From the NCBI RefSeq assembly GCF_000203795.2, contig NW_006281099.1, positions 1,739,774 through 1,803,773 on the forward strand: 64,000 nucleotides of DNA. Direction: 5' to 3'. Position numbers and translations under genes: made by a program. This document shows, in pieces, positions 47,164-60,827 of the stretch (positions are counted from its first letter, which is position 1; every line of letters begins with the position of its first letter). The stretch is from Batrachochytrium dendrobatidis JAM81 (taxonomy: Eukaryota > Chytridiomycota > Chytridiomycetes > Rhizophydiales). The notes under the pieces are model-generated. The model made no database searches. It saw only the letters and a program-made list of their open reading frames with translations, and was not told the origin of the DNA.

Positions 47164-50100
47164 TTACTTGCGTCCAAAAAATCCTATTCTTAGTCCACGC
47201 CGTTTTCCATTCGGAGCAGGAGCAGTATGTTTTGCAGGCGCAAGCTCTGACAATCGTTTTATAGCTCTTTCTTCTCCGTTAGCAGCTGCCTTATTATAGA
47301 ATATAATTGCTTGTTCAAGATTGGCAGTAATACCGATTCCTTGCTCAAAAAAGTGTCCTATTGTATATTGTGCGCGCGGTAAGTTTTGAGCCGCAGCTCC
47401 AGAAGCCAATTCAAATGCTCGTCGCTCATTTTTGACTAAAACCCCTTCTGCACCCGTCATGTACCATCCGGCAAGAGAAAATAGAGCCTCGCTATACCCT
47501 GTCGCGGCAGCAGCACTATACAGGTGGATACTCTCGGCAGCATTGGTAGCACACCCCAATCGGCCATACTCAAAGCAGTACCCAAGCTTATATTGCGCAG
47601 GAGGAAATCCCAGATGGCTTGCTTCGATAAGAACAGACCGAGCATAATAAATATCAGGCATAATATGGGGTAAAGCACCTTTTTCAAAAATCTCGCAAAG
47701 CTCAAACAAGCAATGTGGAGTATCTTTATCTGCCCCTGCTGCTCCGCGCTTAAACCATCTCACGGCATTACGAATATCTGGTTTAAGACCCAGCTCTCCT
47801 CGCATCTCAGCAACACCTAGTCGATGCATGGATGGACGGTGTCCAATTGTTGCTGCCTTGGTGTACATTTGCAACGAAAATCGGTAGTTTTTTTTAGTAC
47901 CACGGCCTTGCTCAGAACATCTTGCAACTTGATAGCAAGCAGGAGGATACATTTTCTTTGCAGCAGTCAGCCACTGAGAATATGCGGCTTCCAGCTGGCC
48001 ATCATCATAAAAAGCTTGGGCAAGGTAGCATTGAGCCTCGGAAAGACCAGCTGCAGATGCCTTTTTCAGGTATAGAAACCCTTCGTCCAAGTACGGCTCT
48101 CCTTTTTCCACCAGTAATTGAGCAAAATCAAACTGCAATCGCGGATCAGATGAAGTCTTGAGTTGCTCTCTATATTCCAAAACAGCAGCTTCATCAAGGG
48201 TGGTATCGTTAAACGTTGCTAGATCAGATTGTGAAGTCGTGTTCGAATTTGGACGAAGTATGGTTGCAAATTGTGGACGATATACTTTCCCAATCGATGC
48301 ACTAGATGAAAAAGCTGTACCATTTTCACTATTTTCAGTGTCTGTGCCATATTCTGAATCTGCTTGTGGATGTGGTGAGATAGGCTTGCAATCTGTTCGC
48401 TTTAGTGTGCTTTCATCTAACGATGCACGTCGAGCAATGGTGTGTGCACGAGACACATGATGGTTCAAAGTAGACTCGGGGGTAGCCAGTAGTATGGGAG
48501 CCGGTTTAATGATCAACTCCTGTTTGGACAAAGATACTCTTCGTTGAAGGGGCTGATCTTTACTCATTTCAAACTGCTCATTGGAAATGGCAGAAGTACT
48601 TAACGAACTGCCAACCAGATTTAGTTTAAAATTCGGAATAGAAAGCAGAGTAGAAGAAAGTATGGACATATCGGTAGGTTTTAAAACCGATTCTGGTGAT
48701 TGGGTTAAATCTGTCGCAGGTGTGAGGCTGGATATACAATTTGTAGATGGGTATATGGGTTGTTTGTCTTGAGCTGTGACAGAATCAGTACTTTCAACAG
48801 TGGAGTAAGATGGTGATGATTGTGGAGTATTAAAAACAACTGAATCGTGAACAGAAGCTGCTGAAATGGGGTTCTGCAATGGCACATGTGTAGATTCTAT
48901 TTCTGACGGCATGATTACGGGTTGAATTGGCTGTGTTTTCTCAGGGATAGGAGGAATGTAAGACTCGTCAGCATTACGACCATCACAGTGGTCATTAATA
49001 GAACCAAGCGATGGAGCGGTTATTGGTAGTTTATCCACATAGACAGCTGATTGGTTAATTTGCTGCGGAAATGGATTATTTTGTGGTGAATTGGACGGCG
49101 TGTATTTAAACTGTTGATGATATTGACGCATCGGTGGTTGGGGCGATGGCTGCAGAAGGGGCGACGCAGTATTTGCCAAATAATCAGAACCTGCACTCTG
49201 TTCGGACAACTGACGTTGAAGATTCTGTTGATATTGCAAATAGTGCATGTATTGCATATGCTGGTACTGTTGATAATCCAGCATTTGTTGCTGTTGCATC
49301 TGCCACTGTTCCTGAGGATAGGCCAAAGGTTGAGGATATTGCGACTGATGTGTAGATGAATTCTGCGCGACTATTGGCGAGATAAAATTGGCCGAGGCTT
49401 GTTTAGATAAAGATGGTGCTGTAGATACTAGAGAGAGTGATGATTGTGAGTTGCTGGGCTTACTCTTACGAACCTTGTTTTCAGGCAACGAATGACACCT
49501 AGGAGAGATTACTGGCGATGAGGATCTCACAACACCCAATGCCATGTGTTCAGTGTCAATAGTAGGACGATCCATAGTAATATTTTGATGCTGTTGAGGA
49601 ATAAACTGATGGGTGAAATTCTGGATTGGAGAGACTATTGGTGGAGATGGGATAATGGGAGGGTGCAGTTGTGATGCATAGGGTCCCGTTTGCCATGGCA
49701 TCTGTTGAAATGTATGAGCAGAATGCATTACCGAGCCAGATTGAGGAAAACGTGGTTCGCTTATAGTCGGTCCTATCTGAGCAGATGGTTGTAAAGGCAT
49801 GTGCTGTGGAAACATTGGATATGCTGGAAAATACTCATTCTTTAAAGGCATAGGAGGATATGGCTGAAAGTAGCTTGAATTCACAGGTGGAGTTGCCCAT
49901 GTAGCGCCAGAATACTGGTGCAACTGCTGCTCATTTAACTGCATTGATGATGCTCGCGTTGTGCCATTGTCAATCTGAATTGTCTTTGCCATGGATGTTG
50001 TTGGCACTGGGGAGCAAGTTTCTTGTGAAGTGGATAATGCTACAGAATAGTTGTCTGTTTTTGGAGGTACTGGAGGTACTGAAAGATCGCTAGAAGCACT

Positions 50101-51393
50101 CGAAGCAGAAGTATCCATATCAGCAGTTGAAGTATTGACTGCCAATTGAGCCTTTTGAGATTTGGCTATATGTTCAGTATCCGTTAGAGCTGGAGTTGAA
50201 ACAAATACTGGAGTAGACTCAGGCGGAGAATGAGTTAAGCCGACACTCTGCAATCGAGATTCTGAAAGATTGTGCTCAGCTTCAACGGTAGTACTGCTGC
50301 TAAATATCGCATCTTTAGATTGGGACGGAGAGCATAGCTCTGGAAGTAAAGAATCGCTTTTGGAACCAACTTTGGGATTACTGTTTGGTTCCCAAACTTC
50401 TGATATCCGAGATTCAAAGCTGAATCTATTACTTAGTATGGGTTTCGACTTGAATTCCAAGGCACTTTGGAATACTTTTTCGCTATCCTCGAGTGGAAAA
50501 TCGGTAATTGAGATTGACCTATCCTGTGTAGCTACATCGATTAGATTAGACTCTGAAGCTTCATGGTTTGTAAAGTTACTATGAACACGAGAGAGAATGT
50601 TCTTGATGCCATGAATGCCGTTGGCAATGCTGTTAGGAAGCGAGTTCTGGCTGACAGAGGAACTTCTAGTACTACTAACATGGCCGCTATCTGTTGAGCT
50701 ACTTCGACTACTCTTGGTCATACTGCTTGCTGCCTAATTTCACACACAAGAGTAACATTAAAGTCAGTACAAGCCTTAAGATCAGCTCAATGCATTCAAT
50801 TCAACACATACCGAGCGCAACACCGTTGGAAGCGACGAGAATGGCGATGAACGACCTGATGCTGGCTTGGAGTGGCTATGGATTAGCGGGCATATCAAAT
50901 CTGATTCCTGGTCTATCGAGTCGCTCTGCGGCACGATTGACTCTATAGACTTGCAGTCAGAAACATGGCTTCTATTCATGTCAGTATTAAACGGGATTGA
51001 TGCACCCAAAGACAGGTCAGTATCGCTCAGAGCAAGTGTATCGAATGCATGGTTTAAAATGGACTGTGTAGATATGGCTGTATCGCCTGGTGTTGCATCG
51101 AGTATATTGTCCAAAAGGCCTTCGTTTGTCATACTCTCCTCCAAAAGAGATATATTCTTGGACGGTTGTTGCAGTCGTGGGTCAGGATTACTATTTTCTG
51201 TAACAATATGTATTATATTGTCAACTGAAACAAATTCTGCAGCTTGAGAGTGTGCCGATAACGTGGGCAAAGCCACACTGATCGTTGCTTCCGTCGCGCA
51301 TTGGCTATTTTCAGACTTGTGTGCAGCTGTATTGACTGCTTGGTGCGACTCTTTGGCGGGTGTTTTGGATGGAAAATAGTCTGCTATTGCCAT
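47164..51393 (-). CDS. Sel1-repeat protein, Chs4/Skt5-like chitin synthase regulator
   Basis: Two exons, 50812-51393 and 47164-50733, join in phase 0 to give 1383 aa. The first thousand residues are disordered and rich in Ser, Pro and Gln, with a Q/Y tract (MQQQQMLDYQQYQHMQYMHY). The last 320 residues hold about seven Sel1 repeats, starting LKTSSDPRLQFDFAQLL and including LGYCFEYGRLGC, GWYMTGAEG and GHFFEQGIG, in the order typical of the Skt5/Chs4 family. These proteins recruit and activate chitin synthase at growth sites. Here the C-terminus is basic (NGKRRGLRIGFFGRK) rather than the CaaX box of yeast Chs4, so membrane attachment by prenylation is not expected. Family assignment is firm; the target chitin synthase is unknown. 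Confidence 0.88.
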
Positions 51394-51811
51394 TATAATA
51401 AACTCTATTCGCTACCTCGCATACAAGACATTCCAGTATATTTATATCTTTAAAAATCATCATTGGCGGCTCAATTGAATGTTATTTGATCCGAGGAAAG
51501 CATACGTTATGAGTATTGGGATATTTCTACTGGATTATTGCTTATCATCTATCGCATATATCGCTGAAGTGTGCTCTTACCACCACATGAAATAATGTCA
51601 ACCCTAATGGCGGAGTCTTGATAAATCAGAGCACATTGCTTCACCTGATATTTGGCTAGATAAACTTGGTCTGCTTTAATCCTAGTACCAGAGTCACCAT
51701 CTCTCTTTTTTGCAACCATCTTTCCTAACAGATATCAAATATGCGATTACTAGAATCTGTTTCACATAGCACAAGTCAACAAGCACTTGATGCTCAACTA
51801 TACCCGCTATT
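51394..51811. other. upstream region of the Chs4/Skt5-like gene
   Basis: About 420 bp up to transposon copy 10. A TATA-like run (tatatttatat near 51437) lies just upstream of the start codon on the minus strand. No gene is seen. Confidence 0.4.
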
Positions 51812-52336
51812 TACAGCCGTATTCACGTAAAATGAAACACTTGTATCTGTCCTTTGTTTTGGAATATACAATAGTTGCACATTCGCTGTGCTTCCCTATT
51901 ACAAATTGACTATTTCAATCGACACCCAATTCCTCAATAAACACAACGCTCATCATATGATGCTAACAAAATCAAATTATAGCTTAAGCTGATCATTCCC
52001 TTTCTTTTGGCATAACCATGCGTTGTACGACCATAGGCTTGAAACCAGACTCGTGCATTGCACCTCAGATTTTGGTTTAATTGTTCTGATGTTTTCAAAC
52101 TCATCTTTGCTGTATCTTAAAATATCACAGATACGTTCGCGCTCTAGTTTAAAAAAACAAGGACTGCACATCTAGGAATGCAACCTGTTTTCATGCCAAC
52201 CACCAGGAAACCGATAAACTAAAGAGTTCAGGACACAGTGCTTTCTAGTAATGTTGGTGAAAGCTATTCATGAGACTAGCAGTCTATCAAATAGCTTGGC
52301 ATCCTTATTAGTGGTTCGCTTTCACGTGAATATGAC
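51812..52336. mobile_element. MITE-like element, copy 10
   Basis: The left end is ttacagccgtattcacgtaaaatg; the right end is degenerate (gctttcacgtgaatatgac). It lies between the Chs4/Skt5-like promoter and the 3' end of GPN3, 88 bp beyond the GPN3 stop. Confidence 0.75.
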
Positions 52337-52424
52337 AATGAATCAGCTACAATATGACAAAAAGTAGTATTATTTTTGAAATAGTTTATATATATGCATA
52401 GATGCTGCTTAAAAGCCTCCGAGT

Positions 52425-53630
52425 TTAATCCCGATCTCCGTATCCTCCTTCCTCTTCAAATTCGTCATCCTTGGGCTCCTTGGGCTCTAAATCCTCACCA
52501 TACTGTACGGCATGGTCAATATGCTCGAGAATATTAGCAATTGAATCTTCATCCTTGATATTGAGTGGAAGTAGGCTGACCATGCTGTATTCGTCAATCT
52601 ATAATTGCAAGCATCAGTGTTAGTGATTTACCACATCTAACCAGTATATTCTATCAGACTGATTTAGCCAATGCATTTGCAAGTCTTACAAGCCGAACCA
52701 GCGCTTGATTTAGATTGTGGAATTTAGGTCGTGTGACACTGTTGGCATCCTCAAGCAGCAAAGATGAATCTACATCGAAAAACCTATAGCAAAAACAATC
52801 AGCATGCATATCAAAAATCAAACTGCGTTCAAATAGCCATTAAATGCACGGTCTACCTTTCAAGCTCAGAGTGTGACTTGTTTTTGGAAACTAAATCCAT
52901 TTTGGTCATGATATTCACATGCGGAACTTCAAGTTGCAGCATGGCCGACATGGCACTCATAATCCCTGCGAAAAATTTGGTCGAGTCTTCAATAAACTGG
53001 CTATCGAGAATATACACTCCGCAGACTCTGTATCCCAATCGTTGTAGCATATCCGTGACCTGCCTCATAATGGTGAAATGAGTGTACAGTTCAATTTGGC
53101 CTGGACAATCAATGACAAGATAGTCATCTTCGTAATCCTGTAATTCTGCTTCAAACCAATCCATATTTTCTACAAGAAATCTAAAGATCGTAGACAAATG
53201 AGTGAATTTGACATTGATTACAAAGTCTTTGAAACAAGGCATTGCATAGTATACTGTAATGTGCAATGAGCAATATATATACAAATTCCACACTTACTCC
53301 ATGCAGTATATGAGTCCTCCATTCGGACCAAACTGGAGTTCTTCGACAACATCATCCAAAGAAATGAGATCTCGAATGTCTAAATACAAAAATAATCCCA
53401 TAAAGAATGGTCAGCAGGCTAATTCGACTAAATCATTGTTTCCAGTTATTAGGCAAATTTAAAGTGTTCTTACCAACAGTTGGTTCATATTCAAAAGGTT
53501 CGGCTGCAGGATCCAGGTTCACTAAATGAAAGTTGCGTTTGATCGACTGGCTATGTGTCATCATTGTGCGACAATAGGTCGATTTTCCACTTCCAGCAGG
53601 GCCCATGACTAGCTGACATATCTTTCCCAT
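52425..53630 (-). CDS. GPN3: GPN-loop GTPase 3
   Basis: Five exons: 53474-53630, 53298-53379, 52857-53180, 52690-52783 and 52425-52598, giving 276 aa. The P-loop is GPAGSGKST near the start, the GPN signature is [12 protein letters not shown], switch motif DCPGQIELY and guanine-specificity TKMD follow. The C-terminus is acidic ([10 protein letters not shown]). GPN3 works with GPN1 as a dimer to assemble and import RNA polymerase II. The start at 53630 (MGKICQLV) is directly before the P-loop, as in the family. Junction phases are all consistent. It diverges from importin-9 across about 240 bp that carries a transposon end. Confidence 0.96.
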
Positions 53631-53788
53631 TATTGATATAATCACCAATTCAGTTTGCAGCCAAAAACAATTGATGAACAAATATCTTTTCACTCAATTT
53701 TTAAATTACGCTGGTGACAAATAGCATGAGAACAGAGAGAAACCAAGTGAAAATGCGAGTTATTTACGAGGCCGAGTGTTTATTAAAC

Positions 53789-53821
53789 ACCCTTATTTAG
53801 TGTTTTTATGAATACGGCTGT
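53789..53821. mobile_element. solo terminal repeat of the MITE family, copy 11
   Basis: cacccttatttagtgtttttatgaatacggctgt matches only the right end of the family. It ends 51 bp before the importin-9 start codon, so it lies in that gene's core promoter or 5'UTR. Confidence 0.65.
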
Positions 53822-53872
53822 ATTTGCTTGATCGTTGCTATAAATTCGGGATTGCGATAAAGATTCGACTTG

Positions 53873-56800
53873 ATGACTGTAACCATGGATATTGGCAAGG
53901 CTGTTCTCGATACACTGACACAGTGCTTATCAAGTGATTCCAACACTCTTCGTGTAGGCGAGGAAACTCTTCAACAACTTGCAGCCCACCCAAGTAAGCG
54001 CATATCTGGCTCAATCGAGCCTTGTCTGTTTGCTTGTCAAATCTACTGTAAATGATTAACTCGTCATCATGACCTTTTAATCTGTAATCAGGTTATGCAC
54101 AAGCTCTTCTTCAATGCTCTCTTTCGCATGAACTGCCAGTTGGACAACGACAGATATCCTTTTGTTTTTTGATTTACTTGCTTTCCCTATAGCTGAATAT
54201 GCAATATCTGCTCGAGACTCATTTGATATCAAATGGTTTACTGCGCATCCTTGACTAAATATTTACCTAGCTGCACTTACGTTGAAATCCTATGTTGATA
54301 CTCACTGGTCTTCTAAATGCGAACGATTTACTGGTCCTGAGCCACCAGAAGAGGTATACTATTCTTGAGCCAGGCTAGATCTTAGATCTGCCTAACATTG
54401 TTTATGATCATTCTTCAAAGGTCAAGTCCTGGATTATGGCCAATATTTTGCGTGGTCTGTCCGAGCCCTTGAACAGTATCCGGGTTGCCATTGTAAGTTT
54501 GCTATAGATCTATCCAGAGTAGGCAGTTTGAACGCACTCGAGGTTTTAGCAGTAAAGCTACAATATTTACTTTATCAATCTGTAAACTATAGGCGTATGC
54601 AGTGTCCAAGATTGCACATATTGACTGGCCAGAGGCATGGCCAAATTTCTTTGATGATCTCATGTCACATTTAAAAAGTGGCGAACCCAGCCAAGTTCAT
54701 GGAGCAATGCGTGTTCTTGCAGAATTTGTTCGAGACGATATTACAGACCAACAGTTTCCAGCCGTTGCACCCATTCTTCTTCCAGAATTGTACTCGATAT
54801 TTTCATCGCCAGATCGCTTCAACTCTCATATTCGAGCCAAGTCTGTTGCCATTTTACGCGATTTTATTGAAATGATTTTTATGGTCAAGGAGGAGCATCC
54901 TGAAGTTGTTCCCAACTATCTTGATCCTTTACTTACCATGTGGATTGATGGATTTAAAACTGCATTGGCTGAAGACTACTCTGTTGAAAATATTCCCATC
55001 AAAAATGATGTGCTGCGGGCAGTGGTAAAAATCACTCGCGGGTTTCCCAAACAGGCTAGTCATCATTTGCGACCTCTGATGGAGCTTGTTTGGATGGATC
55101 TATGTCGTTTTTCCGACAGATACGAATGCGATTTTGTTGCTCCAGCGATCGACGGATTTGCCGGTCATGATAATGCTGAAATTGACTCGGACGGCGAAAA
55201 TCTTGGTTTAGAGCCAATTCTGCTGTCGCTGTTTGAGTTTACTCAGATGGCTATTAAAAAGAAAGCATTCAGCAACATGTTCTTAAATGCTACCGCCCCG
55301 TCGTCTGCCACTCGCGAACAACAGCCCACACTTATTCAGTTTATTCATGTGTGTCTGAAATACATGCGCATTACAACTGAGATGGAACTGAATTGGATCA
55401 AGGACATGAACCAATACATACAGGACGATGGAGATGATAGCTTGATATTTAACGTGCGTACCGCTGTGGAAGAGATCTTGACAACGCTGTTAGACACCTA
55501 CCATGTAGACACATTGAATGCACTCTGTCATTGCACAACAGAAATGTTCCAACTGAGTGGTCAGTTGCGTGATCAGGGAGTTTTGCTTTGGTGGAAGAAT
55601 ACTGAAGCCGCGCTGCTTGCACTTGGACGTGCTCAACCTGAACTTGTGGACGCTATGCAAACTGGTCAGATTCAGTATGATATTGGCGGCCTATTTGATC
55701 ATATTGTACTAAGCTCGTTAAAATCGTTTGGTAAGTTGTCGACTTGATTACATTGACAAATCTACGGCTTTTGTTGAATGTGTGAAATTTTACCTTTATT
55801 AGCTTGATATTAACTATGTATCACCAATCATTTGATCATTCTGGGGCTTAGATCATCCCCTTCTTCAAGGTCGGGCACTTTGGTTTGCAAGCCAATTTGC
55901 TCATGTACTTCCTCAGCACCTTACAAAAGAGTATATTCAAGGTGCTGTGAGTGCCATTCAGCATGATAGTGTAGATTTTGCAATGCGTGTATGTGCATTA
56001 AAGGCAATTAAGTGGTAAGCTATTATCAGCATATTTTCTTGGACTACTCAGTTTGTTTTCTGGACTATTTACTACTATAAAATATATGCTGCTAGCTTCT
56101 GTGAAACTGATGCCAAAATAGAACTTCGATCTCATCAAGCCGATATTCTTGTTGGCATTGCTGCGCTTGCACCAAATGCAACAAGTGATTCCTTGCTGCT
56201 GTTGCTTGAAACGCTGGTATATGTTATCAAGGTAGTTTTTGTGTTCAAGATGAAGATATTTAAGTTTATGCTATCAAAATACTGCGTTTAACTATTTTAG
56301 ACAATGCTTTTGTATTTTTAAATTTATATTGGATGACCAAAGATTGATCAAACTGTCACTGATGAGCACGAGTCTCTCATCAGCACTTTGCTTTTAAACG
56401 TATTAAACCGTGGTCTTACAGGTAGGTTACAACATACCAATTCCATTCAAATGCTTTATTTTTGATCTAAACTTTAAAATCTACTTTGTACTCCTCAACC
56501 CTACTATTTTCAGATTTTGTAGTAGTAGATACGATTCAAGATATTATTGCCGTTATGGCAACTAGCAAAAATACGACATTTCAAGAGCGTATGCTACCTT
56601 ATTTTGCCAAGTGTATCAATACCGAAACATTGCAACAATCACCAGAAACGGTTACGGTATGTGTATATTTCCTTTGACGGTCTTCAGCACTCATTCAATG
56701 ATGGTTTGTGTAACCCATTAATTTTTACATTATGATGTAAACATTTACTATAATGGATAAAGTCCATTTTACTGTTTGTGGAGACAATGATCAAAAAAGC

Positions 56801-58577
56801 TCCTGAGCCGTTTTCTCCTGCCTATGTTCGCGAACTGCTTCCTAGGGTTTTTAGCGTGACTGCAGTTTCTCACGATAGCGCTTTGCTTCAAGTAAGAACC
56901 TTTTGATATACCATTAAACTGCAATGGGTTGTGAGATACCTGTGTATATTTTTTGTTAATCAATAGATGTTCCAATTTGATCGAGTTAGAACAGTGAAGG
57001 TGTTATCAAGGCTTTGGTTCATCGCGATTTCTCCAGCATTACTGCATGGTAAAGTGCTTTTTTCAGCACATTCACATTTTGAAACTGTGTTGCCAGCTAT
57101 TTAAATGACTACTTTTAACCTTTTTGTGGCGTATCATGAAAATCTAGGTCGAATGGAAACATGACTGGACTCGAATGTATTATTCGATTTATTGCTCAAC
57201 TGCTAGATCCTTCACAGTCAGAATCAGCTGCAATGTTTGTGGGTGATTTGGTTACCAAACTCATTCAAAAGGTGAGGCATGGTGTTTTACCATGTTGGGT
57301 TTTATTGGCTTGACTTGTTATGGATCTAATACACTTTGGTTAGGGACATGCTATACTTGCTCCAGTTTTACCAGAGCTCCTTCACTCTGTCGTGTGTCGT
57401 CTCGAATCAGCACGGCGACCCACATTTATACAAACACTTGTGCTAGTGTTTGCTCATCTAATTCAAAATCAAATGGATGTGGTGATTTCCTTTTTGTCAG
57501 AGTCTGTAGTGAATAACAAGGATGGATTGTCCATTCTACTGAATGCATGGTGTGACAATTTCCAGGACTTTCATGGTGTCTTTGCCAACAAAACTAGGTG
57601 CTTTACAAAAAAATGCTTGTTTATTTTGTCTTGATAATGTATGGTGGGCTATATAAAGTTTTACTGACAGATTGTAATTATTTAGCTGTACCGCCTTGGC
57701 TAAAATGCTTTCCAATCCAAGCCCACTGCTGGATAAGATCCAAGTTCGTGGCGATCTGATTGTACCCTCTGAAACTAGTACGTATTTTTGGACACGCTGA
57801 TTTAAAACAGTTTGCTTGATAACATTTCATTTTAAACTATACCACTGATCTAACGATATTTTAACATATTTTTTTGTATTGCTTGTGGGATAAATAGAGA
57901 TTATCACTCGCTCTATCTCCAAGCTAAGTAAGTAGACTTGAATCAGCATTCCAACAACCCTTTGATGCTTACATTGTTGTTTTGAATCTGCAACATAAAT
58001 GACCAACTGTTATACCAACAAATTGTCAGCTCCAGACAAGTATGCGTACGTGTCGTTTAGATGCAGAGCCTTGCAACTTCTTCTTAAAGAGCATCTTCAT
58101 CAGATTCACTCTAAAGCCCGCTCTGCTAAAACTACACTTCAGCCTTCCAATCATCATGCCCTAGATGAGACTATTGATTCTGATGGCATCGAGGAAGATG
58201 ACTGGGAAGATGAAGATGACGAGCTAAATGTGCCCTTTGATTTTAATCAGCTGAACAGTAAGCTTTTTATAGTTTGAGGTGTATTAGAGCATTTTACTCG
58301 ACTTTGAAAAGAGTTTGCACATAAACTACAAACTGATTAATATTGGACATTTTTAAATTTAGGTTTTATATATGATGACGAGGATGATCAAGATCGGGAT
58401 GTAGCAGAAGATGCAGACATACAGGCAGATCCGGTCTACCACATTGATGTGAAGTCATTTATTGAGACGTTTATGCGTGATGCAGCTGCTCATAATGCAG
58501 CTGCACTTTCAACTCTTGCTGAATCTCTAGACAAATCCTCCAAAGAACAGCTCCAAGCCATTCTATCACAAACATGA
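53873..58577 (+). CDS. IPO9: importin-9 (karyopherin, Kap114-like)
   Basis: A many-exon gene from ATG 53873 (MTVTMDIGKAVLDTL) to TGA 58577. The N-terminal importin-beta region includes LAALTLKSYVDTHWS and GPEPPEEVKSWIMANILRGLSEP. The large exon at about 54596-55730 reads KIAHIDWPEAWPNFFDDL and continues through HEAT-type helices. Near the C-terminus is an acidic loop (IEEDDWEDEDDE) and then YDDEDDQDRDVAEDADIQADPVYHIDVKSFI, as in IPO9/Kap114. These carriers import core histones, TATA-binding protein and actin. Exon junctions after 55740 are short and were only partly checked; exons with clear similarity occur at 55852-56013, 56098-56231, 56514-56656, 57136-57270, 57345-57595 and 57993-58257. 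Confidence 0.92.
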
Positions 58578-58680
58578 TAGACTTCAGTTTTCTTTCCCAC
58601 AAACCATATCATAGTTGTGATCTTGACGCATCAATTGCCAATAACTTTATAAAACTCAATAAAAATATCGCTTGATGTAA

Positions 58681-59511
58681 TTACTGTTGCTCATGCTTGC
58701 GTTGGAATGGCAGATGCTGAGTATGTTTAGCAACTGACACTTGGGCAGCAGCAGTGATGGTTGCTCGATATACAGCCAATTGATTTTCCGACTCGGTCAA
58801 CAGTGTCTGCTGCTGTTGCGCCAGATCATGTGGAGACTTGTCTCCTGAATCCACAGAGAGACCCAATGGAGTAGATGAGATCAGAATAGAATCCAGATTC
58901 GTTTGCTTGACGAGTTGATTAACATGCTGAAGTCGAGTCATCAACTCAGCAACCTCTGACTGTGAAACAAAAGCAGGATCCGACAATGAAGAGTGTCTAA
59001 TCAAGCCAATGCAAGCTGGTTAGTATTCTACTCAACACAACAAGATCCATACAAAGTTTACATTCTATCCAGCAGGATTATTCCAGAAGTCTTTAGTAGT
59101 TGAATTGCATCTAATGCTGACTGGATCTTCTGTGCTTGCTGTTGTGCATGGTCTGTCTTACTCGTAGAACCTTCAGTCAGAGGAGTGGATGCAGATACTG
59201 GCAGTTCTGGAGTCATGAGTAAATCGGATGAGCAAGAGTTGATCAAAGCTTGCTTGATCCCAAATTGCTCAGTTTCACAACTGAAGAAGGATGTGAACGC
59301 AGAAATATTTCCATTTTAACAGCTCAATGTCGCCATGTTTTGAAACCGCTCTGATAGTATAAAGCAAGATGTAGATGATGACGCAGATCTTCAGCAAACT
59401 GGTCGTGGTACAAGAAACGATCGATAGATGATCTTGCCATCAAATCAGCAATCTACCGAATTTACAAAACAAATCTTATCGCACATAAAACTATACTTGA
59501 ATTGAATCCAT
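58681..59511 (-). CDS. unknown small helical protein (gene model partly uncertain)
   Basis: Supported exons are 59497-59511 (ATGGATTCAATTCAA|GTATAG), then from 59452 (IADLMARSSIDRFLYHDQFAEDLRHH), then a segment ending 59062 (KIQSALDAIQLLKTSGIILLDR), and 58681-58996 (HSSLSDPAFVSQSEVAELMTRL to the stop). The junction between the second and third exons is unclear: the obvious donor (AGCG|GTTTCA near 59340) needs a weak acceptor near 59270 to keep frame. The protein would be about 240-250 aa, helical and Gln-rich, with no domain I recognise. It lies tail-to-tail with importin-9 and head-to-tail with ATG101, 83 bp after the ATG101 stop. Confidence 0.5.
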
Positions 59512-59593
59512 GCAAGCACTTGCCAAACACATGATACACACTAATGGTAATGGTTGCTGACAATTTTTCATTTATCCACGATATATTATTGCT

Positions 59594-60827
59594 TTATGAA
59601 GTAGGGATGAGATTTGTAATAGTATTCCAAAATGTCGCAAGCTGCAATGTTAGTGTGATTTGGCATGGAAAAGGCTCACTTGTTAACATGGGAGGAATAT
59701 GATCCTTTTCCTCGTTAGCTTTATCTGAAATCTTGACCAAACACTCTTCAAAGGACTTGACTAACAATGCATGTGCCTGTATCTGAAGCTGCTCTGTTAG
59801 CGCTTGTGTGGGAGTTAATGTGATATCCCATTTCTAAATGGAAAATCATTCATGGCAATGTTAGCATATAGATTAAAGCTTAAATCTAGTCATTCGAATA
59901 GGGGTTGCATTACAGCAAAACGATTGTAGCAATGTACTGGGTCGAGTAAACTGTGTTTCAAATGCAATGCATTATTCAACTCACCTCCCAACATATATCC
60001 TCGTCTGCTTTAGTAAACCACGACTTTTTGGTTTTGCGTTCAAAAAACATGACAGATCCCTGTAGTAGTCAATTGTTCAATGTACTGTCATATTATGCAC
60101 ATGTTTGAGATTCAAATAAACTTGCCTTGATTTTGTCTGAACTCGTCTGAATTTGAGATTCTATTTGAGAAAATAGCTCACTTAATCGTTCCTCGATCAT
60201 TACTTGAATCTGTAACCAAAAATTAAAAGTAGCAAATTGTTAGGCAATAGTGTTTGGCGTCGATTCAAATCTGCACCTCAACTCATACCTCCTTGTCATC
60301 CAAGCAAGCCTAAAATCAAATACTTGAATATCAGTATTCTTTGAATCAATTCACAGCCGTATTCATGTAAAATGAAACACTAAAGCTTCTTAGTCTACCG
60401 ACTCATTTATATAAAAAACTGAAAAAATGTTCAAAAATGCAGCCAATTTCCAGTAAAAAAAACGCAGCAAATATTCAACCATTGTATAGTCCAATGCAAA
60501 ATAGTGACTGAAAGATAAATACAAGGGATCCATTTACATGAATACGGCTGCAACAGGAAAACGATGTTCAAAACATACATAGGTAATATTCAGCGAATCC
60601 AGATGAACATCAATTGGTCTGGTATTTGATAATGTGCGATGAAACATGATGGATTGCAAAATAGCTAATATATTTGCAAAATGATCAAACATACAGTGTA
60701 AATTCAAGCAGATTTGAATCAGTTTAAGCTGTGCATCTGGTTTGAGTGGATCCAATAAAAGTTCAATTGCATCAAATCTACCTCGTAGCACCTCCTTGGC
60801 ATAGTATCGCTCTACACTCTTTAACAT
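59594..60827 (-). CDS. ATG101: ATG101, autophagy initiation factor
   Basis: Five exons in phase 0: 60579-60827, 60289-60309, 60126-60209, 59985-60059 and 59594-59833, giving 222 aa (human 218). Landmarks are ILQSIMFHRT near the start, ITY at the exon 1 end, FERKTKKSWFTKADEDICWE with the WF-type loop, the KWDITL strand, and HIPPMLTSEPFPCQITL near the end. ATG101 is a HORMA-domain protein that pairs with ATG13 in the ULK/Atg1 complex; it exists in fission yeast and most fungi but not in budding yeast. The second exon is only 21 nt. Intron 1 carries a transposon copy. Intron 3 uses a GC donor (AAG|GCAAGT). A cryptic alternative first exon is possible upstream. Confidence 0.9.
60353..60551. mobile_element. 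MITE-like element, copy 12, inside ATG101 intron 1
   Basis: About 200 bp, with left end acagccgtattcatgtaaaatg and right end ccatttacatgaatacggctg. It sits between ATG101 exons 1 and 2, and its right end is 28 bp from the donor site of exon 1. It is a short internally deleted form. Confidence 0.85.
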
